Assembly (NCBI RefSeq): GCF_009363855.1
Contig: NZ_CP045423.1
Coordinates: 760,001-824,000, forward strand
Direction of reading: 5' to 3'
Source of the DNA: Microvirga thermotolerans
GTDB taxonomy: Bacteria > Pseudomonadota > Alphaproteobacteria > Rhizobiales > Beijerinckiaceae
Length of the DNA stretch: 64,000 bases
In this document: positions 31,626 through 41,100 of the stretch, piece after piece
How positions within the stretch are numbered: position 1 is the stretch's first letter
Layout of the letters: the number at the start of each line of letters is the position of its first letter
Position numbers and translations under genes: made by a program
Notes under the pieces: model-generated
Database searches by the model: none
Told to the model about the DNA's origin: nothing
What the model saw: the letters and a program-made list of their open reading frames with translations, nothing else

Positions 31626-33926
31626 ATGAGCCAGAGAGCAAACACGTCCGAACTCGCCCAGATGGAGGCTCCCTCCGAGAGCGTGAACCCGGAGCATGGC
31701 CTCCCGGAGAGCTTCGGGGAAGGGTTCTGGGGCAGGCTCCTGTTCTGGATCGCGGTGTCGTTCTCAACCTTCCAGATCGTCACGTCCTTCGGAATTCCGC
31801 TCGATCAGCCCTTCCTGGCCGGCGCGAGCCTCTTTCATATTCTCGGCGGCGTCATGGCGACCTGGGTCGTATGGCTGGTCGTGCAGGCCGTGCGCCGGCG
31901 CGGCACCGTCGACGGCGTTCTCGCATGGCTTTCCGTAGCGTTGGCCTTCGGCCTCATCCTGAAGTTCGGCGGCAGCATTCCGAGCCAAGTGGTGCGTGCG
32001 CTGCATGTCGGCTTCCTCTGCCTCGTGGCAGGAGCGATGATCGCCAATCATCGTTCGGGCACGTCGGCGCTGCGGGCCCTGGGCTGGATCGTGGGCCTCG
32101 CAGGCTTCGGCGTCGGCCTCTACCAATGGGCGCTCTACAACGACCTTGTGGTCCGCGCGGGCGAGCTGACGAGCGGCGATCTCGTCGTGGGCATCGCGGC
32201 GCTCGTCATCCTGATCTATCTGGTCTGGAGGGTGATGGGGCCTGCTCTTCCCATCGTCGCGGGCCTGTTCCTCGCCTATTGCCTTCTCGGCAATTACCTG
32301 CCCGCGCCTCTCGACCACCGCGGCTATTCGCTCGAGCAGGTGATCGAGCACATGTCCTTCGGAACCGAAGGAATCTATGCGACGCCGACGCTGGTCTCGG
32401 CCACCTACATCTTCCTGTTCATCCTGTTCGGTGCCTTCATGGAGAAGGCCGGCGTCATCGACTTCTTCAACGACATCTCGATGGCCGTGTTCGGCGACAA
32501 GCAGGGCGGGCCGGGCAAGGTCTGCGTCGCATCGTCAGCGTTGATGGGCACCGTTTCCGGTTCGGGCGTCGCCAACGTGGTGGCCTCGGGCCAGTTCACG
32601 ATTCCCTTGATGAAGCGCTTCGGCTTCACCTCCGCCTTCGCGGGCGGCGTGGAAGCCACTTCCTCCATGGGCGGGCAGATCATGCCTCCGGTCATGGGCG
32701 CCGTGGCCTTCATCATGGCCGAGACCATCGACGTGCCTTATGCCAAGATCGTGGAAGCCGCGATCATCCCGGCGATCCTCTACTTCGCGGCCTGCTATCT
32801 CGCCGTGCACCTTGAGGCCGGCAAGCGCAACCTGCGGGGGCTGCCCAAGGCGGAGCTGCCGAATGCGTGGGCCGAAATGAAGGCCAAGTGGTTCCTCGTC
32901 GCTCCGCTCGGGGTGCTCGTCTACCTGCTCTTCGCGGGCTATACGCCCCTCTTCGCCGGTGCCGTCGGCTTGTCGCTCACGGTGGCGCTCATCCTCGGCA
33001 CGGCCATCGCCGCGGGTCTCACGGTTCCGGCGCTGCGCGTCGCGTTCTGGATCGGGCTCGCCCTCGTTTCGGCCTATTCGCTGGCATCGAGCGTGACGCT
33101 CGTCGTCGTCATCGTGGCTCTGCTGTCGCTCTGGAACGCCTTCTCAGGACGGGGCCGCACCACGCTGCAGGCCTGCGTCGATGCCATGGCCGACGGCGCG
33201 CGCCAGGCGCTGCCCGTGGGCCTTGCCTGTGCGGTGGTCGGCATCGTGATCGGCACGATGACGCTTACGGGTCTCGGCACTATCGTCGGCACCTGGATGA
33301 TCTCGATCGGCAAGGACAACATCTTCGCCGCTCTCGTGCTCACGATGATCTTCAGCCTGATCCTCGGCATGGGCATCCCGACCATCCCGAACTACATCAT
33401 CACCTCGTCGCTGGCCGCGCCCATTCTGCTGCAGCTGAATGTGCCGCTCATCGTCTCGCACATGTTCGTCTTCTATTTCGGCATCATGGCGGATCTGACT
33501 CCGCCGGTGGCGCTGGCCGCGTTTGCGGCAGCGCCCATGGCCAAGGAATCGGGCCTCAAGATCGGCGTGCAGGCGGTGAAGATCGCCCTGCCGGGCTTCA
33601 TCGTGCCTTACATGGCCGTCTACGATCCGACTCTTATGCTGCAGCCCGTGCCCGGGCTCGAAGGCGTGGGCTATTGGCTGGCGGTGCTCTACATCGTCTT
33701 CAAGGCGTCCGTCGCGATGGTCCTGTGGGGCATGGCCGCGGTCGGATACTTCCTGAAGCCGCTGGCATGGTGGGAGCGCGCCTGGGCTGCCGCCGCCGCA
33801 GCCCTCCTCGTCGCCGCGATCCCGCTCACCGACGAGGCCGGCTTCGTCCTGGCAGCCCTCTTCGTCGGCTTCCACATCTGGAAGATCCGCAAGACCGCGG
33901 CGCCGCTGCCGGCCACCCGCTCGTGA
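31626..33926 (+). CDS. TRAP transporter permease, fused 4TM/12TM (second system)
   Basis: A 766-residue fused TRAP permease. A hydrophilic start (residues 1-30) precedes four Q-like helices. The M-like part has GPGKVCVASSALMGTVSGSGVANVVASG, GGQIMPPVMGAVAF, LILGMGIPTIPNYI and ADLTPPVALAAFAA, matching the first system position by position. The ATG at 31626 follows CCGGAGA. It overlaps the DUF1850 gene by 4 bp. Confidence 0.93.
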   Translation: MSQRANTSELAQMEAPSESVNPEHGLPESFGEGFWGRLLFWIAVSFSTFQIVTSFGIPLDQPFLAGASLFHILGGVMATWVVWLVVQAVRRRGTVDGVLAWLSVALAFGLILKFGGSIPSQVVRALHVGFLCLVAGAMIANHRSGTSALRALGWIVGLAGFGVGLYQWALYNDLVVRAGELTSGDLVVGIAALVILIYLVWRVMGPALPIVAGLFLAYCLLGNYLPAPLDHRGYSLEQVIEHMSFGTEGIYATPTLVSATYIFLFILFGAFMEKAGVIDFFNDISMAVFGDKQGGPGKVCVASSALMGTVSGSGVANVVASGQFTIPLMKRFGFTSAFAGGVEATSSMGGQIMPPVMGAVAFIMAETIDVPYAKIVEAAIIPAILYFAACYLAVHLEAGKRNLRGLPKAELPNAWAEMKAKWFLVAPLGVLVYLLFAGYTPLFAGAVGLSLTVALILGTAIAAGLTVPALRVAFWIGLALVSAYSLASSVTLVVVIVALLSLWNAFSGRGRTTLQACVDAMADGARQALPVGLACAVVGIVIGTMTLTGLGTIVGTWMISIGKDNIFAALVLTMIFSLILGMGIPTIPNYIITSSLAAPILLQLNVPLIVSHMFVFYFGIMADLTPPVALAAFAAAPMAKESGLKIGVQAVKIALPGFIVPYMAVYDPTLMLQPVPGLEGVGYWLAVLYIVFKASVAMVLWGMAAVGYFLKPLAWWERAWAAAAAALLVAAIPLTDEAGFVLAALFVGFHIWKIRKTAAPLPATRS

Positions 33927-34291
33927 TCTGCCTTCTCGCAGGCTCGAAGACCGTGCCGCTCCTGGCCGGCGCCCTGACCCTCGCCTGGACCCATTCGGTG
34001 GAGAAGATCCTCTGGGAGGAGGACTGGCGATCCGGTCCAGCCGGGCTCGAGCTCGTCGAGGCGCGGGTGCGCGGGTCCGGGGCGGGCATGGACCCGCCGC
34101 CGGAGGCGCGATTCGAGGACGGAGTCTGGAAGTGGCGGCCCCGGGTGCCGCCGGTGGGGGAAGTCGTGCTGCGGCGCTCGGGCGCGACGGCGGACTGGCG
34201 GGTCTGCATCGACGGGCTCTGCCGGCCGATGGGCGACCTGGTGCCGCCTCAGGCCGACCCGATCATGATGAAGTCCTGCGCCCCGCCTTGA
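33923..34291 (+). CDS. DUF1850 protein, TAXI-TRAP accessory
   Basis: A 122-residue protein starting at a GTG that overlaps the permease stop (GTGA). A short hydrophobic N-terminus (ICLLAGSKTVPLLAGALTLAWTHS) leads into TLAWTHSVEKILWEEDW, the conserved DUF1850 motif, then GVWKWRP and two cysteines in RVCIDGLCRPM that may form a disulphide in the periplasm. DUF1850 genes habitually accompany TAXI-TRAP loci. Their role is not known; a small binding or docking protein is plausible. Confidence 0.85.
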   Translation: MICLLAGSKTVPLLAGALTLAWTHSVEKILWEEDWRSGPAGLELVEARVRGSGAGMDPPPEARFEDGVWKWRPRVPPVGEVVLRRSGATADWRVCIDGLCRPMGDLVPPQADPIMMKSCAPP

Positions 34292-34294
34292 GCC

Positions 34295-34531
34295 TTACTC
34301 CGCGATGGGCTCCACGGCCGTGCAGCGGCGCCAGAGCACGACGAGGACGTAGAGGGCGAAGAGGCTGAAGAGGCCCATGAGCGCGTAGCCGACCACATGG
34401 CCCAGCTCGAACAGTCCCGCGATGGCCCAGCCTCCGGCGATCGCGACGCCGAACACCTCCGTCCCCACGAGGATCATGATGCTCAGGATCGTCACGAGAT
34501 TGCGCCCGTTCATGCGCTTGGGCTGAGCCAC
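34295..34531 (-). CDS. Small two-helix membrane protein
   Basis: A 78-residue protein with a GTG start at 34531, after AAGGGAG. Two membrane helices, residues 12-38 (LVTILSIMILVGTEVFGVAIAGGWAIAG) and 43-66, and a short charged tail. Convergent with the DUF1850 gene (3 bp between stops). Conserved-looking composition but no family recognised. Confidence 0.65.
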   Translation of the reverse strand: MAQPKRMNGRNLVTILSIMILVGTEVFGVAIAGGWAIAGLFELGHVVGYALMGLFSLFALYVLVVLWRRCTAVEPIAE

Positions 34532-34631
34532 GGCCGGTCTCCCTTCGTTCGGTTGCGGCAGGGACTACCCTAAATCCTGCCTCCGGTGCAAGTTTCGCCC
34601 GCCTCGTCCGAACGACCTTTTCAGCGCATCC

Positions 34632-36230
34632 ATGTCCGAAACGCCCGTTTTCTCCACCGCCGCCGTCGCCGCTCCCCATCCGGCCGTCGCCGAGACCGGC
34701 CTGACGATCCTGGCCGCAGGGGGCAACGCGGTCGAGGCTGCGGTCGCCATGGCGGCGAGCGCCGCCGCCGTCCGCCCCCGCGCCGCCGGCCTCGGCGGCG
34801 ACGGCTTCTGGCTCGTGCGGGAGCCCGGAGGGAAGGTCTATGCCCTCGACGCCTCAGGCCCGGCAGGGAGCCAGGCGACGATCCGGCGCTGCCGGGACAA
34901 GGGCTTCGAGGCGCCGCCCCTCGAAGGCCCGGAGGCCTGCCTGACCGTGGCGGGCGCCGTCGGCGGCTGGATCCTGGCCCTCGAACTCGCCCGGGCCCTC
35001 GGAGGGCGCCTGCCCCTCGATCTTCTGCTGGGCGATGCGATCCGCCTGGCCCGGCAGGGCAGCGGACCGGTCGAGCCGGCCGTCTCCGCGCCGGGCACGG
35101 GCGCTCCTCGCCCCGTTCCGCAGGCGGCGGAGGGGGCGTTGCCCGTCCCCGCGGCCCCCGGGGCTGCGCCGGAGGCGCCGCCGCTTTCGCCCATGCTGGC
35201 CGATACCCTCGGCCAGCTGGCCCATGCCGGGCTCGGCGACTTCTATCGCGGGGACGTGGGGCGGGAGATCGCCGCCGATCTGGAGAGGCTCGGCAGCCCG
35301 GTCCTGCGGCGCGACCTCGAGGGCCACAGGGCCCGCGCGGTCGAGCCCCTCGCCATCCGCCTGCGCGCCGCGACCCTCTTCGCTCCGCCTCCTCCGAGCC
35401 AGGGGCTGGCGGTCCTGCTCGCCGCCGGAATCCTCGACCGCATGGCGGTGCGCCGGACGGAGGGGGCCGATCTCCAGCACGCGCTGATCGAGGCGGTGAA
35501 GCGGGCCTACGCGGTGCGGGACCGCGTGGTCGCCGATCCTTGGGAGGTGCCGCAGGACCCGGTCTCCTTCTTCCGGGCCGGATGGCTGGAGCGGGAGGCG
35601 GCCGCCGCCGCGGCCGACCGGGCGGGGGCCTTCGCCACCCCGGTCCCGCCGCAGGGGCGCTCGCTCTGGATCGGCTGCGTCGACCGGGACGGTCTCGCGG
35701 TCTCCTGCACCCATGGCCTCGGCCCGGAGGGCGGCTCCCGCTCCCTCCTGCCCGCGACCGGCATCCTCTGGCACGCGCGGGGGATGGGATTCTCCCTCGA
35801 CCCCGGCGGCTGGAATCCTCTGGAGCCGGGGCGCAGGCCGTTCCACGCCCTCGCTCCCGTCCTGGCCGCCTTCGACGGCGGGCGGGTGCTCGCCTTCGGC
35901 GCTGGCGGCGCCGAGGAGCCGCAGGTCGAGGCGCAGCTTTTCGCCCGCCATGCCCAGGCCGGGCTGTCCCTGGCCGAGGCGCTGGAGGCGCCGCGCTGGG
36001 CGCTGCTGCCCGGGGAAGGCGGCGGACCGGGAATCCTGCGGATCGAGGCGGGTTTCGACCCCTCCCTTGCCCGGGAGCTCGACCGCCGGGGGCACCGGGT
36101 CGAGGAGGAGGAGAGCGGGGAGGTCGCCGGCGCCTTCGGGGAGGCGGGAATGCTCGTCAAGTCTCCCGGCGACGGCCGGGTGGCGGGGGCATGGGATCCG
36201 CGCTCCGGCGGCGCCGTCCTCGGGCTGTGA
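34632..36230 (+). CDS. Gamma-glutamyltransferase family protein with altered nucleophile
   Basis: A 532-residue Ntn-hydrolase fold protein. The start SETPVFSTAAVAAPHPAVAETGLTIL and GGNAVEAAVAMAA match GGT, as do GLGGDGFWLV and GGWILALELA. Aligning CVDRDGLAVS with the small-subunit start of E. coli GGT places S344 (codon 35661-35663) at the autocatalytic threonine, and the usual TTH is SLW. No signal peptide, so it is cytoplasmic, unlike classical GGT. Residues 150-180 are a Pro/Ala-rich insert. Function may be a hydrolase on gamma-glutamyl compounds or a non-processed homologue. Confidence 0.8.
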   Translation: MSETPVFSTAAVAAPHPAVAETGLTILAAGGNAVEAAVAMAASAAAVRPRAAGLGGDGFWLVREPGGKVYALDASGPAGSQATIRRCRDKGFEAPPLEGPEACLTVAGAVGGWILALELARALGGRLPLDLLLGDAIRLARQGSGPVEPAVSAPGTGAPRPVPQAAEGALPVPAAPGAAPEAPPLSPMLADTLGQLAHAGLGDFYRGDVGREIAADLERLGSPVLRRDLEGHRARAVEPLAIRLRAATLFAPPPPSQGLAVLLAAGILDRMAVRRTEGADLQHALIEAVKRAYAVRDRVVADPWEVPQDPVSFFRAGWLEREAAAAAADRAGAFATPVPPQGRSLWIGCVDRDGLAVSCTHGLGPEGGSRSLLPATGILWHARGMGFSLDPGGWNPLEPGRRPFHALAPVLAAFDGGRVLAFGAGGAEEPQVEAQLFARHAQAGLSLAEALEAPRWALLPGEGGGPGILRIEAGFDPSLARELDRRGHRVEEEESGEVAGAFGEAGMLVKSPGDGRVAGAWDPRSGGAVLGL

Positions 36231-36287
36231 TCCGGTCCCGCCGGAAGGACTCGCGGCGTCGGGCGTGAAGGCGAACCCGCATCCGAT

Positions 36288-37328
36288 CTAGCTCGCGGCC
36301 CCCGAGGCCCAGAAGCCGAACAGCAGGCTGCCGCCGAGCACCGCGACGAAGGCGGCCGCGAGCAGTTCCATGAGAGCGATGGCGATCTCCCCCCGCGCCC
36401 CGCGCCCGCCCGCAAGCGCCAGGGCCGCCTTCTTGGCGAAGACCGCGAGCGCCGCGATGGCCCCGGTGGTGAGGGCGGTTCCGAGCGCCATGGCGAGGGT
36501 CGCCGCGACGCCGGCGGCGAACAGGCCCTGCGAGAGGGCGAAGACCAGCACCACCAGGGCCCCCGTGCAGGGGCGCATGCCGGCGGCCAGCACCACGCCT
36601 GCCATGTCGCGCCAGCGGGTCAGGCGGCGCAGTTCCTCGGGCTCCGGCATGTGCACGTGGTCGCAGTCTCCGCACGCGGGACCCGTCATGGGCCCGCGGG
36701 CCAGGGCGAGCACGTCCAGCACCCGGCCGGCCTTGCGCCAGGCGAGGAGGGCACCGACGAGAGCCACGGCCGCGAAGCTCGCCCATTCCACGGCGGTCGC
36801 GACCCGGGTCATGGTTGCGGCGGTGGCGCGGAAGAGAAGGGCGAAGACGCTCACGATCAGGATCGCGACCAGCGCCTGGACGAGGGCGGCCGCGAGGCTG
36901 AGGGCGAAGCCCTTGGCAAGGGCGCGCCCGTCGGCGACGAGGTAGGCCGCGATGACGCCCTTGCCGTGTCCCGGACCGGCCGCATGGAAGACGCCGTAGG
37001 CGAAGCCGATGGCGACGAGGGTCCGGAGCGCTGCGCCGTCGTCCTTCAGGGCGGCGACGGCCTGCTGCAGGCCCCGGTAGAAGCGCCCCTGCACGTCGAG
37101 GATGTAGGCGCCGAGGCCGCCCGTGGGCGCGGCCTCCCGCAGGCCCATGCCGAAGGGGTTGCGCGCGGGCGGAGCGGCGCCCGGCGCGAGCCACCACAGG
37201 AGAAGGGCGGCGGCGAGGGCGACGGCCGCCACCGCGGCGAGGGCGAGGGCCAGGCGCAGGGCCAGGCGGCGCCGGCTGGAGCCGGGCAGGTCCAGGGCTC
37301 CGGCGGCGGGCTTCACGCTCACGGACAT
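36288..37328 (-). CDS. NicO-type nickel/cobalt transporter
   Basis: A 346-residue inner-membrane protein of the NicO (RcnA-like) family with about seven helices. After an N-terminal helix it has VFHAAGPGHGKGVIAAYLVADG, the family's metal-site motif, a cytoplasmic loop with CGDCDHVHMPEPEEL as a metal-binding segment, and AAGMRPCTGALVVLVFALSQGL. The ATG at 37328 overlaps the end of the upstream DUF1007 gene by 10 bp. The pair usually exports or imports Ni, Co or another divalent metal; direction is not decided here. Confidence 0.88.
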   Translation of the reverse strand: MSVSVKPAAGALDLPGSSRRRLALRLALALAAVAAVALAAALLLWWLAPGAAPPARNPFGMGLREAAPTGGLGAYILDVQGRFYRGLQQAVAALKDDGAALRTLVAIGFAYGVFHAAGPGHGKGVIAAYLVADGRALAKGFALSLAAALVQALVAILIVSVFALLFRATAATMTRVATAVEWASFAAVALVGALLAWRKAGRVLDVLALARGPMTGPACGDCDHVHMPEPEELRRLTRWRDMAGVVLAAGMRPCTGALVVLVFALSQGLFAAGVAATLAMALGTALTTGAIAALAVFAKKAALALAGGRGARGEIAIALMELLAAAFVAVLGGSLLFGFWASGAAS

Positions 37329-37987
37329 GCGACGATGGCCTTGTTGGCGAACTGGACCCCGAACGTGGAAGCGGCCGTCAGGGTCTGGAAGAACGCTTCG
37401 GACAGGGGCTGGGCCTGAGCCTGGGCGCTCGCGCCGGAATCGGGATTCTTGGGGCGGGAGATGTTGATCGCGCAGCCCTGCGGGGCGCCTGCGAGCGCGA
37501 CGGCGTCTCCCTCCGCAAGGGTGAACGAGACGAAATAGGTCGGGTCGTAGACCTCGAGCGAGACGGTCTTCGCCGCCGCCGGAGACTTCAGGGGCAGCAG
37601 GTACGTCAGGGTCAGCGCCTCCTCCCCATAGGCCATGCGGTAGTCCCGCGGCGCGTCGAAATCCTGCTTCCGGCCGCTGCTTTTCAGCACGGTGAAATAG
37701 TCGAATTCCACCAGGGATTCGGTGTTCTCCTTGGCGAGATCCTGCAGTTCGTCCGGGGTGAGCTTGCCGTCGCCGTTCCTGTCCAGGCCCTGGGTGACGA
37801 AGGCCGAATAGGCCTTGTCGAAGGTCCAGGCGTGGCGGATGCCGGTGATTCGCCCCTCCCGGTCGTAGACGAGTTCCGCCCTGGCGGTCACCCACACGTG
37901 CGGATGGGCGAGGGCCGGGGCGGCGAAGGCGGCCAGGGCCCCCGCGGTCAGAAGCGTCAGAACGGAACGGCGGGTCATGCGGCTCAT
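37319..37987 (-). CDS. DUF1007 periplasmic protein
   Basis: A 222-residue protein with a signal peptide (MTRRSVLTLLTAGALAAFAAPALA) and the mature start HPHVWVTARAELVYD that defines DUF1007. DRNGDGKLTPDEL is an EF-hand-like loop. It starts at 37987 (a second ATG three codons in is possible) and overlaps the NicO gene. DUF1007 proteins are regularly fused or linked to NicO transporters and probably bind the transported metal through the N-terminal HPH. Confidence 0.88.
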   Translation of the reverse strand: MSRMTRRSVLTLLTAGALAAFAAPALAHPHVWVTARAELVYDREGRITGIRHAWTFDKAYSAFVTQGLDRNGDGKLTPDELQDLAKENTESLVEFDYFTVLKSSGRKQDFDAPRDYRMAYGEEALTLTYLLPLKSPAAAKTVSLEVYDPTYFVSFTLAEGDAVALAGAPQGCAINISRPKNPDSGASAQAQAQPLSEAFFQTLTAASTFGVQFANKAIVACP

Positions 37988-38083
37988 CGGCGGGTGGCTG
38001 CGAACGGTAGCGTTTCCTTGTGAGCCATGATGGTTAATGGAGGCAAAACGGGGGCAGGTTCATTGACGGCCCCCGGTCCATAT

Positions 38084-38098
38084 GTCAGCATTGCTGAC
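38084..38098. promoter_or_regulatory. Candidate operator before the indolepyruvate oxidoreductase
   Basis: GTCAGCA and TGCTGAC flank a single T, a perfect 7+1+7 palindrome 80 bp before the start codon. Its size fits a helix-turn-helix dimer, such as an Lrp- or GntR-type regulator; the regulator is unknown. Confidence 0.4.
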
Positions 38099-38102
38099 GT
38101 AA

Positions 38103-38130
38103 TTCGCAAAGCCAAGTTCGCAAAGCCAAG
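38103..38130. repeat. 14-bp perfect tandem duplication
   Basis: TTCGCAAAGCCAAG occurs twice without a gap, 5 bp after the palindrome. It could be a slippage product or twin activator sites. Confidence 0.7.
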
Positions 38131-38177
38131 ACCGGGAGAACCGGCAGCGGGGCCGAAGCTCCAGGAGGGAACCGACG

Positions 38178-41100
38178 ATGGCCGAAGGGCACGTAGCGCT
38201 CCGTGACGTATCGCTCGACGACAAGTACGACCTGACGAAGGACCGGATCTTCATCACCGGCACGCAGGCCGTCGTTCGCATGCTGCTCATGCAGCGCGAG
38301 CGGGACAGGCGCGCCGGGCTCAACACCGCGGGCTTCGTTTCCGGCTATCGCGGCTCTCCCCTCGGAGGCATGGACCAGAACCTGTGGCGCGCCCGCCGCT
38401 GGCTGGAGCAGGCGGACATCCTGTTCCAGCCCGGCCTCAACGAGGAACTCGCGGCCACGGCGGTCTGGGGCTCGCAGCAGGCGGAGATCCGGGGCGACGG
38501 GAAGCACGACGGCGTCTTCGGCCTCTGGTACGGCAAGGGACCGGGCGTCGACCGCTCCGGCGACGTGTTCCGCCACGCCAACATGGCCGGCTCGTCGAAA
38601 TACGGCGGCGTGCTGGCCCTCATGGGCGACGACCACACGGCGGAATCCTCCACCGTCGCGCACCAGTCCGAGTTCCACTTCGTCGACGTGATGATCCCGA
38701 TCCTGAATCCCGCAGGCGTTCAGGAGATCCTCGACTACGGGCTCTACGGCTACGCGATGAGCCGTTTCTGCGGCACCTGGGTCGCGTTCAAGTGCGTGAA
38801 GGAGAACATCGAATCGACCGCCTCCGTCGACGGCTCCCTCGACCGGGTGAAGATCGTCGTGCCCGACGACTTCGCCATGCCGCCCGGCGGGCTGAACATC
38901 CGCGCGCGGGACGGGGTGCTCGACCAGGAGGCGCGCCTCCAGGACTACAAGCGCGACGCCATGCTGGCCTTCGTGCGCGCCAACAACCTGAACAGGCTCG
39001 TCCTCTCCGGCGGACGCCAGCCGAAGATCGGCGTGATCACGGTGGGCAAGTCCTACCTCGACGTGCGCCAGGCCATGGACGAGCTCGGCCTCGACGAGGT
39101 CAAGGCCAACGACATGGGCCTGCGCCTCTACAAGGTCGCCTGCCCCTGGCCGCTCTCCCAGCGCGAGCTCGCGGATTTCGCCCGCGGTCTCGATCTCGTC
39201 GTCGTCGTCGAGGAGAAGCGTTCGCTCATCGAGGTGCAGCTGCGGGAGGAGCTCTACGGCACCGCCAACCAGCCGCTGTGCATCGGCAAGAAGGACGAGA
39301 GCGGCAACTGGCTCTTTCCCGTGAAGGGGGCCCTCGACCCCAACGACATCGCCATCGCCATCGGCGAGCGGCTCCTCCGGTATCACAACGACGACGACCT
39401 GCGCGGCCGCGTCGAGCGGCTGCGCCACGCGCAGCAGGTGCTCGCGGCGACCGCCGACGTGGCGACGCGCATCCCCCATTTCTGCTCCGGCTGCCCTCAC
39501 AACACTTCCACCAAGGTGCCGGAGGGCATGCGCGCCTATGCGGGCATCGGCTGCCACTACATGGTGCAGTGGATGGACCGGGAGACCGACGGCTTCACGC
39601 AGATGGGCGGCGAGGGCGCCAACTGGATCGGCGAGGCGCCGTTCTCGAAGCGCGGCCACGTGTTCCAGAACCTGGGCGACGGCACCTACAACCATTCCGG
39701 CGTGCTGGCCCTGCGCTGGGCCATCCACACGAAGACCAACGTCACCTACAAGATCCTCTTCAACGACGCGGTCGCCATGACCGGCGGGCAGAAGCACGAG
39801 GGCGGCCTCACCGTCGACATGATCGCCCGCCAGGTGCGCGAGGAAGGCGTGGAGCGCATCGCGCTGGTGACGGACGAGCCGCACAAGTACCCGAAATCCG
39901 TCCGCTGGCCCGAGGGCATGACGATCCACCACCGTTCGTCCCTCGATGCGGTGCAACGGGAGCTGGCGGCGATTCCCGGCGTCACGGTGATGATCTACGA
40001 CCAGACCTGCGCGTCCGAGAAGCGCCGGCGCCGCAAGCGCGGCGAATTCCCCGATCCCGACAAGCGCGTCATCATCAACGATCTGGTCTGCGAGGGATGC
40101 GGGGACTGTTCCGTGCAGTCGAACTGCGTCGCGGTGCAGCCCGTCGAGACGGAGTTCGGCCGCAAGCGGCAGGTGGACCAGTCGAACTGCAACAAGGACT
40201 TCTCCTGCGTCTCCGGCTTCTGCCCGTCCTTCGTCACGGTGCACGGCGCCAGGGTGAGGAAGGCGGCGCCGGTCTCCGCCGCCGGGAACGACGCGCTCGC
40301 GCCGCTTCCGGAACCCGCGATCCCGGCCATCGACCGCACGTTCAACATCATCGTCACGGGTGTCGGCGGTACCGGGGTCGTCACCATCGGGGCCATTCTC
40401 GGCATGGCGGCCCATCTCGAAGGCAAGGGCCTCGGCATGATCGACATGGCCGGCCTCGCCCAGAAGGGCGGCGCGGTCTACAGCCACGTGCGTCTCGCCA
40501 ACAGGCAGGAGGACATCCACGCCATCCGCGTCGCCGCCGAGTCCGCCCACCTCATCCTCGGCTGCGATCTGGTGGTGACGGGAACGAAGAAGGTGCTGGC
40601 CTCGGTGAAGAAGGGGCGGACGGCTCTCGTCGTGAACACCGCCGAGGTCATGCCCGGCGAGTTCACCCGCAACGCGGACTTCTCGCTGCCGACGGAGCGG
40701 CTCAGGCGCGCCGTCGTCTCCGCCGCCGGGGCGGAAGGCGTCGACTTCATCGACGCGACGGCGATCGCGAACGCGCTTCTCGGCAACGCGATCGCGGCCA
40801 ACATGTTCATGCTGGGCTACGCCTATCAGAAGGGCCGGGTGCCGCTTTCGGGCGCGGCCATCGAGAAGGCCATTGCGCTCAACGGCGAGGCGGTGAAGAT
40901 GAACCTCGCCGCCTTCGCCTGGGGCCGCCGCGCCGCGGTCGCGCCCGAGACCCTGGCGGAGCTCATGGCATCCGCGAAGGCGCCGACGGAATCCCGCAGG
41001 CTCTCCGAGAGCCTCGACGAGGCCATCGAGCGGCGCGCGCGCTTCCTCGCCGGTTACCAGAACGCCCGCTACGCCGGGCGCTACCGCCGGATCGTGGAGC

